Origin: Mesoterricola sediminis
Lineage (GTDB): Bacteria; Acidobacteriota; Holophagae; Holophagales; Holophagaceae
Reading direction: 5' to 3'
DNA: 64,000 nucleotides
NCBI RefSeq assembly: GCF_030295425.1
Contig: NZ_AP027081.1
Coordinates: 930,001 to 994,000 of the forward strand
The translations under genes and the position numbers were made by a program. The notes under the pieces are model-generated. The model saw only the letters and a list, made by a program, of their open reading frames with translations. It did no database searches and was not told the origin of the DNA. How positions within the stretch are numbered: the stretch's first letter is position 1; each line of letters opens with the position of its first letter. Positions 1 through 7,302 of this stretch are shown here, one piece after another.

Positions 1-380
1 GTCACGATCCGCCCGAGGAGGCCCCAGCCGATCTTGTAGCGCACCTGGTCCTCGATGCGGGTGCCGCCGCCGGGCAGATCCTGGAAGCGGTGGGTATGGT
101 GCCAGAGGGCGTAGGGCCCCACCAGCTGGCGGTCCACGAAGCGGCTGCCCTCCTCCCAGGTCTCGATGAGGGTCCGCCACCGCAGGGGCAGGCCCCGGAC
201 GGAGAGGCGGTAGTCGAAGACGGCCCCTTCGCCCCGGGGGAGGGGACCGGGGGTGAGGACGCGGAAGCGCAGCCAGGGCGGGGTCAGGCGCTCCAGGTTG
301 GCGGGGTCGGAAAAGAAGGCGAACACCTCCGCGCGGGGCCGGGCGATGTCCTGGCGGCTGATGAAGATCTCTTCGCGCAT
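1..380 (-). CDS. SRPBCC (START-like) family protein, 3' end cut by the window
   Basis: About 126 N-terminal residues are visible, beginning at an ATG at 380 and running off base 1. The segment opens with a strand of the type EEIFISRQDIARPRAEVF and continues with FFSDPANLERLTPPWL. This is the usual start of SRPBCC/polyketide-cyclase-like proteins, which form a helix-grip fold that binds small hydrophobic ligands. The later part (LIETWEEGSRFVDRQLVGPY, then HTHRF and GGGTRIEDQV) also fits cell-division-inhibitor-like SRPBCC proteins. It lies 19 bases after acetate kinase on the same strand, so co-transcription is likely. The ligand cannot be read from the sequence, and no signal peptide is seen. 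Confidence 0.75.
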   Translation of the reverse strand, partial: MREEIFISRQDIARPRAEVFAFFSDPANLERLTPPWLRFRVLTPGPLPRGEGAVFDYRLSVRGLPLRWRTLIETWEEGSRFVDRQLVGPYALWHHTHRFQDLPGGGTRIEDQVRYKIGWGLLGRIV

Positions 381-399
381 GGTTCCCTCCGGGCCCGGC

Positions 400-1569
400 T
401 CAGCGCACGGTTTCGCGGGCGATCATCAGCTCCTCGTTGGTGGGCACCACGGTGACCACCACGCGGCTGTCGGGGGTGGAGATGATGCGCTCGCCCTTGC
501 CCTGCTCGTTGGCCTCGGGATCCAGCTTCACCCCCAGGAAGGTGAGCTTGCTGCAGACCTTGGCCCGGACGAAGCTGCTGTGGGTGCCGATGCCGGCCGT
601 GAAGGTGATGGCGTCCACGCCGTCCAGGACGGTGGCGTAGCTGCCGATGAACTGGCGCACGTTGTAGGTGAGCAGGTCCCGGGCGAGGCGGGCGCGCTCA
701 TTGCCGCGGTCCGCGGCGAGCTCGATCTCCCGGAAGTCGGAGGAGACCCCGGAGATGCCCAGCAGGCCGGACTTCTTGTTGAGGAGGGTCGTGATGGCGT
801 GGTAGTCCAGGTGCTCGTATTCCATGAGCATCTCCACCACGCTGGGATCGATGGTGCCGCAGCGGGTGCCCATGATGACGCCCTGGAGGGGGGTCATGCC
901 CATGCTCGTGTCCATGCTCTTGCCGTTGAGGACCGCGCAGATGCTGGTGCCGTTGCCGATGTGGCAGGTGATGATCCTGAGGCTCCGCAGGGGCCGGCAG
1001 AGGAGGATGGCGGTGCGGGCCGCCACGTAGGCGTGGGAGGTCCCGTGGAACCCGTAGCGGCGGATGCCGTACTTCTGGCTCAGCTCGTAGGGGATGCCGT
1101 AGGTGCGGGCGAAGTCGGGGATGTCGTGGTGGAAGGCCGTGTCGAAGACCGCCACGTGGGGCACGTCGGGGAAGGCCTCCATGGCGCAGCGGATGCCCAG
1201 GGCGTTGGCGGGGTTGTGGAGGGGGGCGTACATCGCGAAGGATTCGATGTCCCGGAGCACCTCCTCGGTCACCAGGACCGAATCGCCGTACTTGGGTCCC
1301 CCGTGGACCACCCGGTGGCCCACGGCGTGGATGGGCGTCTCATGCAGGACGGCGGTCCGCAGCCGCTCCAGGATCGCCTCCAGGGCCTCCCGGTGGCTGG
1401 GCAGGGTCAGGGTCTCCTTCTTCCGCTCCCCGGCCAGGGTGCAGTCCAGCCCCGCCTCCGCCAGGCCGATCCGCTCGGCCTGCCCTTCGGCGATGGAGGC
1501 CTCCTTCGTCATGTCGAAGAGGTTGAACTTGAGGCTCGAGGAGCCGGCGTTGAGGACCAGCACGAACAT
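400..1569 (-). CDS. ackA: Acetate kinase
   Basis: The 389-residue protein interconverts acetate plus ATP with acetyl phosphate plus ADP in the cytoplasm. It starts with the family signature LVLNAGSSSLKF (residues 4-15). It also has GHRVVHGG (about 84-91), VFDTAFH with the catalytic Asp143, FHGTSH at 174-179, and the C-terminal TNEELMIA glutamate motif. The ATG at 1569 was preferred over an in-frame start ten codons upstream because the conserved N-terminus begins exactly there. One oddity is GTRCGTIDP where many homologues have GTRSGDIDP. Length is near the usual 400. No phosphotransacetylase gene lies beside it; the neighbours are a channel upstream and an SRPBCC gene downstream. Confidence 0.95.
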   Translation of the reverse strand: MFVLVLNAGSSSLKFNLFDMTKEASIAEGQAERIGLAEAGLDCTLAGERKKETLTLPSHREALEAILERLRTAVLHETPIHAVGHRVVHGGPKYGDSVLVTEEVLRDIESFAMYAPLHNPANALGIRCAMEAFPDVPHVAVFDTAFHHDIPDFARTYGIPYELSQKYGIRRYGFHGTSHAYVAARTAILLCRPLRSLRIITCHIGNGTSICAVLNGKSMDTSMGMTPLQGVIMGTRCGTIDPSVVEMLMEYEHLDYHAITTLLNKKSGLLGISGVSSDFREIELAADRGNERARLARDLLTYNVRQFIGSYATVLDGVDAITFTAGIGTHSSFVRAKVCSKLTFLGVKLDPEANEQGKGERIISTPDSRVVVTVVPTNEELMIARETVR

Positions 1570-1626
1570 GGGGCACCCCTCCAGCGGACGTGGGGCCATT
1601 ATGCCCGCCGCGCGGCCGGTGTCGAG

Positions 1627-2673
1627 CTACTTCCCCGGGACGAGGCGCCGGACCGGCTGGGCGAAGGCCAGGCCCCGGTCCAGGAAGGCCTGGCGGAGCG
1701 CGACGTTGATGGCCTGCTGGATGTCCATGTAGAGGTTGTAGTCCGGGTCGAGCACGAAATAGACCACCTCGAAGACGAGGGCCGATTCCCCGAACTGGAA
1801 GAAGTGGGCCCGGTCGAAGCGGACCCGGTCCTGGGCCAGGATGACGTCGCGGACCTGGCCGGGGATCCACGCCACGTCCGCGGGGGCCGTCTCGTGGCCC
1901 ACGCCGAAGGTGAAGACCACGCGCCGTTCCGACATGCGGGAGTAGTTGCGGATGCGGCTCTTCAGGAGGTCGTTGTTGGAGACGACCACCAGCTCCCCCG
2001 AGAGGCTCCGGATCTGGGTGGACTTGAGGCCGATGGCCGTCACGGTCCCCAGGACGTCGCCGGTGATGATGAACTCCCCGAGGACGAAGGGTTTGTCCAG
2101 GGAGATGGAGAGCGAGGCGAAGATGTCCCCCAGGATGTTCTGCACGGCCAGGGCCACGGCGATGCCGCCGACCCCCAGGCTCGCCAGGAGGGCGTTGAGG
2201 TTGACGGAGAAGCTGTCCAGGGCCACCAGGAGGAGGAAGGTCCACAGCACCATGCGGAGGATGAAGCCCAGCACCGGGGCGGTCATGGCGAGGGTGTCCG
2301 GGTGCGCGGGGCGCTGGGCGAGGTGGCGCCCCAGCCAATGTCCCACGGCCCGGTTTCCGAGGATCCCCCCCTGGGCGAGGAGGGCGAGGATGGCCCCGTG
2401 GGCGAGGAGGTGGGCCGCGCGGTGCGGCAGGTCCAGGAAGAGGCTGCCCGCGCCGGCGGCGGCCCCGGCCAGGAGCGGGAGGCGCAGGCCCTCCAGGGCG
2501 GCGGCGAGGCCCTCCGCGAAGGCGGCGGACGTGCGCCGGGCCCAGAAGGCGTGGAAGCGGCGCGCCAGGAACCGGACGAGGTAGGGCGTGGCCAGCACCA
2601 CGCCGGCGGCGAAGGCGGCGAGGCCCCAGGCGAAGGGACTGTTGCCCAGCAGGACGTCAGCTCGGTGGGCCAT
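1627..2673 (-). CDS. MscS-family mechanosensitive channel
   Basis: The 348-residue inner-membrane protein should open under membrane tension to release solutes during osmotic downshock. Hydrophobic segments lie near residues 14-33, 62-80, 88-105 and 133-150. They are followed by the Gly/Ala-rich pore helix around 158-190 (LGVGGIAVALAVQNILGDI), the hallmark of MscS. The soluble domain follows, with SISLDKPFVLGEFI and VSNNDLLKSRIRNYSR, typical of the beta domain and cytoplasmic cage. A strong GGAGG ribosome site precedes the ATG at 2673. It has one or two more N-terminal helices than E. coli MscS, which fits the broader YbdG/MscM-like branch. It lies 57 bases upstream of ackA on the same strand. 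Confidence 0.9.
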   Translation of the reverse strand: MAHRADVLLGNSPFAWGLAAFAAGVVLATPYLVRFLARRFHAFWARRTSAAFAEGLAAALEGLRLPLLAGAAAGAGSLFLDLPHRAAHLLAHGAILALLAQGGILGNRAVGHWLGRHLAQRPAHPDTLAMTAPVLGFILRMVLWTFLLLVALDSFSVNLNALLASLGVGGIAVALAVQNILGDIFASLSISLDKPFVLGEFIITGDVLGTVTAIGLKSTQIRSLSGELVVVSNNDLLKSRIRNYSRMSERRVVFTFGVGHETAPADVAWIPGQVRDVILAQDRVRFDRAHFFQFGESALVFEVVYFVLDPDYNLYMDIQQAINVALRQAFLDRGLAFAQPVRRLVPGK

Positions 2674-2827
2674 GGCGGAACCCTCCAGCCTGAGGTGCCG
2701 CCGGCACCCTCCGCGTGCCGGAAAAGACCCCCAAACCCCGGAGGGGGCTCGGGCACCGAATAGGCACCGCCCGGCGCGGAACGCCGCCCGGCGGCCCTTT
2801 CAAACCCACCAGCCGATGGAGGCAGCC

Positions 2828-3079
2828 ATGACGCGCGGCGTCGGGGGCAAGTCCCCCTCCAATCTCGCCACCCACCTCAAGGGGATCGACTTCCCCTGCA
2901 TGAAGCAGGATCTCGTCGCCCACGCCCGCGGCGCGGGCGCCGAAGCCGCCGTGATGGACGTGCTGGAGGCGATGCCCGACCGGGAGTACGGCACCATGGC
3001 CGACGTCATGGAAGGCTTCGGGGAGGCCCGCCGGGATTCCGAGGACTCGGATGAGGGCGGGGATGAGGAGGACGGGTGA
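2828..3079 (+). CDS. DUF2795 domain protein
   Basis: A small 83-residue cytoplasmic protein. The core HLKGIDFPCMKQDL followed by VLEAMPDREYGTMADVM matches the DUF2795 pattern, a short helical domain of unknown function. The tail is a highly acidic run of Asp, Glu, Gly and Ser. The ATG at 2828 is chosen because GGAGG lies at the right distance just before it. Another in-frame ATG at 2816 has no such site. The gene diverges from the MscS gene across about 150 bases, which hold several GC-rich hairpins and presumably both promoters. No function can be assigned. Confidence 0.8.
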   Translation: MTRGVGGKSPSNLATHLKGIDFPCMKQDLVAHARGAGAEAAVMDVLEAMPDREYGTMADVMEGFGEARRDSEDSDEGGDEEDG

Positions 3080-3090
3080 CCGGCCGTGCC

Positions 3091-3123
3091 GGGGCGGGGC
3101 CGGCGGGGCGGGCCCCGCGCCCC
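3091..3123. terminator. GC-rich hairpin between convergent genes
   Basis: GGGGCGGGGCC pairs with GGCCCCGCGCCCC, giving an 11-pair stem with a two-base bulge. It sits between the stop of the DUF2795 gene and the stop of the YHS-like gene, where a bidirectional terminator would be expected. There is no U tract on either strand, so this is inferred from position and symmetry only. Confidence 0.45.
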
Positions 3124-3137
3124 GGTCCCGCCCGCCC

Positions 3138-3884
3138 TCAGAGCTCGGCCACGATCTGCTTGAGGATCGCCTCCACGGCCCTGGGACCGGGGGTCAGGCG
3201 CTTCTGCTCCGGGGCGAACAGGGTCTCGGCCCGGAACGCGGCCACCGGGTGCCCGGCGCCGTCCCGCACGACGCCCTCCACGCAGAGGGTGCCCATGCGG
3301 TAGAGGGAGACGCCCGAGGCCTTCACCTTGGCGCAGGGCTCCATCCAGGTCACGGCGGCCTCCATCCGGTAGGGGGAGGCGGGGCGCAGGGTGGCGTCCG
3401 TCCGTTCCTTCCAGGCGGTGAGGACTTCGGGCACCAGCGGCTGGGGCAGGTAGAAGAGGCTGGCCGAGGCCAGGCCCCGGCTCCGGTCATAGCCGGCCGC
3501 CCGCCACACCTGGGGGAGGGGATGGCCATCCTGGCCCTTGGCTGGCGCGGACAGCAGGCCCGCGACCTGGGGCGGGAGGTAGGCGGGGGCCTGGCTCCGG
3601 GGCAGGGGGGCGATCGCCGCTGGAGGCGCCGGGGCGGCCGCCGCGGTCCGCGCCGGCGGGTGGTTGCGGGGCACCCCGTCCGAGGCCAGGTAGGTGTCGG
3701 GGTGGGCCGCGAGATCGGCCTTGCAGGGCTCGCAGCACACCCGGTAGCGCCGGCCCCGGACCGTCACGGTGGGGCTGTCGGCGTCCACGGGCTCCCCGAG
3801 GACCGGGCAAACGGTGTTGGTGGCGGGTCGGGCCTGGGCCGGCGGAGGCGCCTGGTGGACGGGGGGAAGCAGGGGCAGGAACAT
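3138..3884 (-). CDS. YHS-like cysteine domain protein
   Basis: The 248-residue protein has an N-terminal cysteine module: CPVLGEPV at 26-33, then VRGRRYRVCCEPCKADL with Cys50, Cys51 and Cys54. This resembles YHS/heavy-metal-binding domains (CPV..G...YxxCCxxCK), which often bind metal or occur beside metal transporters. A Pro/Ala-rich linker follows. The rest (about 100-248) has no family I recognise. It starts 72 bases after the metalloprotease on the same strand and should be the last gene of that run. GGAG precedes the ATG. The short N-terminus is only weakly signal-like, so location is uncertain. Confidence 0.7.
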   Translation of the reverse strand: MFLPLLPPVHQAPPPAQARPATNTVCPVLGEPVDADSPTVTVRGRRYRVCCEPCKADLAAHPDTYLASDGVPRNHPPARTAAAAPAPPAAIAPLPRSQAPAYLPPQVAGLLSAPAKGQDGHPLPQVWRAAGYDRSRGLASASLFYLPQPLVPEVLTAWKERTDATLRPASPYRMEAAVTWMEPCAKVKASGVSLYRMGTLCVEGVVRDGAGHPVAAFRAETLFAPEQKRLTPGPRAVEAILKQIVAEL

Positions 3885-3912
3885 GGGCACTCCAGGGGGC
3901 AGGGGCAGCCCC

Positions 3913-3934
3913 CCCGGCGGCCGAGGCCGCCGGG
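3913..3934 (-). other. Intercistronic perfect hairpin
   Basis: CCCGGCGGCC and GGCCGCCGGG are perfectly complementary around a GA centre, lying in the 71 bases between the metalloprotease stop and the YHS-like gene start. No U tract follows, so it may act as a partial terminator or as an mRNA 3'-end stabiliser for the upstream gene. Confidence 0.45.
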
Positions 3935-3955
3935 AGGGCCGCGCGGGGATGGGGA

Positions 3956-6418
3956 TCAGTCCTTGGCGGGGGCGGGGGCCGCAGGCTGGCTGCCTCCCCC
4001 GGCATAGGCGGGCCCCTTGGGATCGAGGATGCGCTCGATGCGGACCTTCAGGTCCTCCAGGTGGGCCCGGCTCAGGGGATCGCTGGCCGCGGGAATGCGG
4101 GCGGAGATCCGGGCAAGGAGGGTCTTGAACTCCATGCGGTAGGCGAGGCGGTTGTCGTTGGGATTGCCGCTGAGGGTGGCCATGTTGAGGCGCATGCCGA
4201 CCTGCTCCACGTAGGCCCGCTGGGCGTTGCGCCGCCAGAGGTCGATGCGGGGCGCCGGGGCTTTCAGTTCCGAAAAGAGGCCGTCCCGCAGGTCGGCCAG
4301 CATGGCGCCGGCGGTGTAGGCCTGGGGGCCTTCCAGGGCCATGTGGTCCTGCAGGCGCTCGGCCCGCCTCAGGAGATCCGAGAGGACGAGGATCTGGATG
4401 GACAGGACCTCCTGGAGGCCGCCGTCCGGGGCGATGCGGTTGTGGAGATCCCGGTCCAGGAGCCAGGTGGGCGTCCTGAAGAGCTGCTCGTCCAGGAAGC
4501 GGATCGCAGCCCGCTGGCGGTCCCGGCTGACCGGGGTGAAGCGGGGCCCGGGGCGCGCGCCGTGGAGGGGGACGCTGTCGAATCCCCCGACGAGCGCGGC
4601 CACATGCTTGATCTCGGCGTGGTACTGGGTCCAGACCCGGCGGTACATCTGTTTGAGGTCCTGGACGTCGCGGCCGGCCTTCAGGGTGGCCCCGGGGATC
4701 ATCGCCATCACCCGCTTGAGGTTCTTGATGCCGAGGGTGGACGCGAGCACCGGATCCTGGTCGCCCACGGCCTCGGTCTCCTCGCCGGGATCGGTCTCCC
4801 GGGTATCCGGGGTGGAGAAGCGCAGCCAGGGGGTGGCTTCCTGGGGGCGGCACCAGGCGTCCAGGGTGGGGGCCTCGGCCTGGGGCGTGGTCGCCCCGGG
4901 CACCGGCGCGTAGCCCCAGTGGATGGCGAAGCGGTCGTAGGGGCCGATGCGCGGGATGAGGAGGGCGGGCGGGATCCCGTCCTCGGGCTGGACCAGGTAA
5001 TTGAAACGGGCGTAGTCCATGATGGACGGGGTGTGGCCCATCTCCTCCAGCCAGGCGCGGTCCCGCAGCTTCTCCGCGGGGTAGGTGGCGCTCGCCTTGA
5101 AGTTGTGCTGGAGGCCCAGGGAATGGCCCACCTCGTGGCAGACCACGTAGCGCACCAACTCGCCCATGAGCTCGTCGGGCAGGGGCAGGGTCCGGGCCCG
5201 GGGATCCAGGGGACCCACCTGGGTGAAGTACCATTCCGTGACCAGCTTGACGATGTTGGAATAGATCTCCACGTCCGCCACGAGGATCTCGCCGCTGCGG
5301 GGATCGACGGTGCGGGGGCCCCGGGCGTTGGGGGTCGTGGAGGGGACCCAGCGGATCACCGAGTAGCGGACGTCCTCCGGGGACCACGCGGGGTCGGCCG
5401 GGGCCTCCAGACAGCGGATGGCGTGGACGAATCCCGCCGCCTCGAAGGCGGGCGCCCAGGCTTCCACCGCCTGCTTGACGTAGGGGACCAGGGCGGCGGG
5501 GGTCGCCGGGTCCACGTACCAGGTGATGGGCTTGATGGGCTCGCTCCGCGCGGCGGCCGGGTCCTTCTTCTCCAGGCGCCAGCGGGAGATGATGTCGCGG
5601 GTCCGGACGCCCATGGCGGTGTCGGCGAAATCGGTGACGGAATGGCTGAAGAAGCCCACCCGCTCGTCCCGGAAGCGGGCCTGCATGGGCGTCTCCGGCA
5701 GCTTGGCCAGGGCATAGTGGACCAGGGCCGTCCGGGGCATCTCGGGGGGCGCCTGGCCGGGCTTGAAGCTGCCGCCGGCGCCGCCGTAGCCGAAGGTCTG
5801 GGTGACCTCCACGTTGAGGTTGGCGGGGAAGACGGCGGTCTTCTCGACGAAGGTCCGGCCGGGATCCAGGGCTCCGGCCGTCAGCGTCTTCTTCACTGGG
5901 ATCTCGGCGATGTCGGTGGTGAAGAGCCGGGTGAGGTCCACCACGGGTTCGCCGTCGGCACCGAAGGCCTCCACGGGCAGGGCGAGGAGGATGGGGTCGG
6001 TGTTGAGCGCCTCCACGGCCTGGGCGAAGGGCGTGGCGGGGTCGCTGAGGGTGGGGTAGAGGGAGAGCCTCGCCAGGACCTTGTGCTCGCGGAGCTCGAA
6101 GCGCAGCACCTGGCTGCAGACCTCCTGGCCGGGGAAGGCCGTGGTCCCCGCGGGGGTGCGCTTGAACCGGACGCTGAGGAGGAAGTCCTTGCCGAGCTGG
6201 GCCCGGGGGATCTCCGCCAGGATCCGCCCCCGGAGCGTGTGGATCCGGAAGACGCCGGCCTGGGTGCGGTAGTCGGGCGTGACGACCTTCGCGTAGGGCT
6301 TGGGTTCGGCCTCGCCGGGCCGGAGTGCGGGGGGCGCCTCGGGCGCTGGCTTGGGGGCCTCCGGGGACTGGGCGGCGAGCAGGGCCGGCAGGGGGAGCAG
6401 ATGCAGGGGCGTTCTCAT
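3956..6418 (-). CDS. Secreted zinc-dependent metalloprotease (DUF5117/DUF4953 type)
   Basis: The 820-residue protein begins with a short signal-like segment (LHLLPLPALLAAQ) and so is probably periplasmic or secreted. The zinc site HEVGHSLGLQH is at residues 428-438, with His428, Glu429, His432 and His438 in the extended metzincin arrangement HExGHxxGxxH. The N-terminal half, with strands such as RIHTLRGRILAEIP and FGYGGAGGSF, and the long C-terminal helical part agree with the large DUF5117/DUF4953 metalloproteases of Bacteroidota and Acidobacteriota. It lies 28 bases downstream of an outer-membrane protein and a TonB receptor. This suggests that the cluster degrades a protein or peptide substrate and takes up the products. 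That role is inferred. Confidence 0.88.
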   Translation of the reverse strand: MRTPLHLLPLPALLAAQSPEAPKPAPEAPPALRPGEAEPKPYAKVVTPDYRTQAGVFRIHTLRGRILAEIPRAQLGKDFLLSVRFKRTPAGTTAFPGQEVCSQVLRFELREHKVLARLSLYPTLSDPATPFAQAVEALNTDPILLALPVEAFGADGEPVVDLTRLFTTDIAEIPVKKTLTAGALDPGRTFVEKTAVFPANLNVEVTQTFGYGGAGGSFKPGQAPPEMPRTALVHYALAKLPETPMQARFRDERVGFFSHSVTDFADTAMGVRTRDIISRWRLEKKDPAAARSEPIKPITWYVDPATPAALVPYVKQAVEAWAPAFEAAGFVHAIRCLEAPADPAWSPEDVRYSVIRWVPSTTPNARGPRTVDPRSGEILVADVEIYSNIVKLVTEWYFTQVGPLDPRARTLPLPDELMGELVRYVVCHEVGHSLGLQHNFKASATYPAEKLRDRAWLEEMGHTPSIMDYARFNYLVQPEDGIPPALLIPRIGPYDRFAIHWGYAPVPGATTPQAEAPTLDAWCRPQEATPWLRFSTPDTRETDPGEETEAVGDQDPVLASTLGIKNLKRVMAMIPGATLKAGRDVQDLKQMYRRVWTQYHAEIKHVAALVGGFDSVPLHGARPGPRFTPVSRDRQRAAIRFLDEQLFRTPTWLLDRDLHNRIAPDGGLQEVLSIQILVLSDLLRRAERLQDHMALEGPQAYTAGAMLADLRDGLFSELKAPAPRIDLWRRNAQRAYVEQVGMRLNMATLSGNPNDNRLAYRMEFKTLLARISARIPAASDPLSRAHLEDLKVRIERILDPKGPAYAGGGSQPAAPAPAKD

Positions 6419-6446
6419 GGTCGGGCGAATCCTACGGGGGGCGGGG

Positions 6447-7280
6447 CTAGAAGCGGTAGCGGGCGCCGAACTGGAGCCAGGAAGGGTTCACGGGGCCGCG
6501 GTTGACCTCGTTGAAGGGGTTCTTCTTGGAGTTGGCCTTGCCGTTGGGCAGGGTGTCCGTGGTGACGGCGATGCCGGGCCCGAGCTCGGTGAGCTGCAGC
6601 GCGAGGTCGGCGCTCCAGTGGCGGTCGAAGGCGTATTCCAGGCCGGCCCGGATGCCGCCCTTGATGCCCTTGTCGTTCTTCACGGCGAAGACGTTCAGCG
6701 GCATGATCCGGCCGTTGAAGGGGTAGGTGTAGCTGCTGGCGTAGTCGGAGGCGAAGTAGTAGGACTCCGTGCCGGTGTTCTTCACGTGGTACCGGTTCGC
6801 GGTCAGCCCCACGTAGCCCTTCATGCGCGGCGTGAAGGCGGGGAAGACGATGTCCAGGGCCAGCTGGAGGTCGGTGAGGGAGGACTTGGTCCCGGTGATC
6901 CGGGACGGGTCGGTGGTGTGGAGCTCCCAGGTGGAGGTGGTCCCGGCCTTGGCCTGGAGGAAGGACCCGTCGGGGGACCGGTCCTGGAGGTAGACGCCGG
7001 TGGGGGAGGTGTGGTGCTGGTGCCGGCCGGGCATACCGATGAACGTCAGGCTGAGGCGGGTGAAGTAGTCCTTGTCCGGTTCGAGGCGGTAGGCGAGGCT
7101 GACGCCCAGGGTGCCGCCCAGGTCGGCGTCGGTGACCTTCTTCAGGGCCGGGGTGGCGACGAGGAGGGAACCATGGAGGTCCGGCACGAGGCGACCGTTG
7201 AGCCAACCTTCGGCGGCGGGAGAGGGCAGGCAGGCCAGGGTACCCAGGAGGGCTGCGGACAGGCGGGAACGAAGGGTCAT
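6447..7280 (-). CDS. Outer-membrane beta-barrel protein of unknown function
   Basis: A 277-residue protein with a signal peptide (RSRLSAALLGTLACLPSPAAE). Alternating strands follow, such as GTLGVSLAYRLE and YFTRLSLTFIG, and it ends in FGARYRF, with the terminal aromatic residue needed for barrel assembly. The ATG at 7280 is preferred over one 17 codons upstream because the signal peptide starts there. It sits 22 bases after the TonB receptor and before the metalloprotease. It shares the overall layout of the barrel protein at 10620, but I see no clear sequence identity. The specific function is unknown. Confidence 0.75.
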   Translation of the reverse strand: MTLRSRLSAALLGTLACLPSPAAEGWLNGRLVPDLHGSLLVATPALKKVTDADLGGTLGVSLAYRLEPDKDYFTRLSLTFIGMPGRHQHHTSPTGVYLQDRSPDGSFLQAKAGTTSTWELHTTDPSRITGTKSSLTDLQLALDIVFPAFTPRMKGYVGLTANRYHVKNTGTESYYFASDYASSYTYPFNGRIMPLNVFAVKNDKGIKGGIRAGLEYAFDRHWSADLALQLTELGPGIAVTTDTLPNGKANSKKNPFNEVNRGPVNPSWLQFGARYRF

Positions 7281-7302
7281 GGCAGGGCTCCGCGGAAGGG
7301 GG

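Noticed and set aside
2695-2709. GGTGCC/GGCACC hairpin between mscS and the DUF2795 gene
   Set aside because: It is short and lies at divergent gene starts, where no terminator is expected. GC-rich inverted repeats of this size are common by chance here.
253-2763. Very long plus-strand open frame opposite ackA and mscS
   Set aside because: It lies opposite two recognised conserved genes and its product is a Gly/Ala/Val/Asp/Glu/His-rich string, the usual shadow of coding DNA with high third-position GC.
3138-5387. 749-codon minus-strand frame that includes the YHS-like protein
   Set aside because: Only the last 248 codons are gene-like. The rest lies out of frame within the metalloprotease gene, so the start at 3884 was used.
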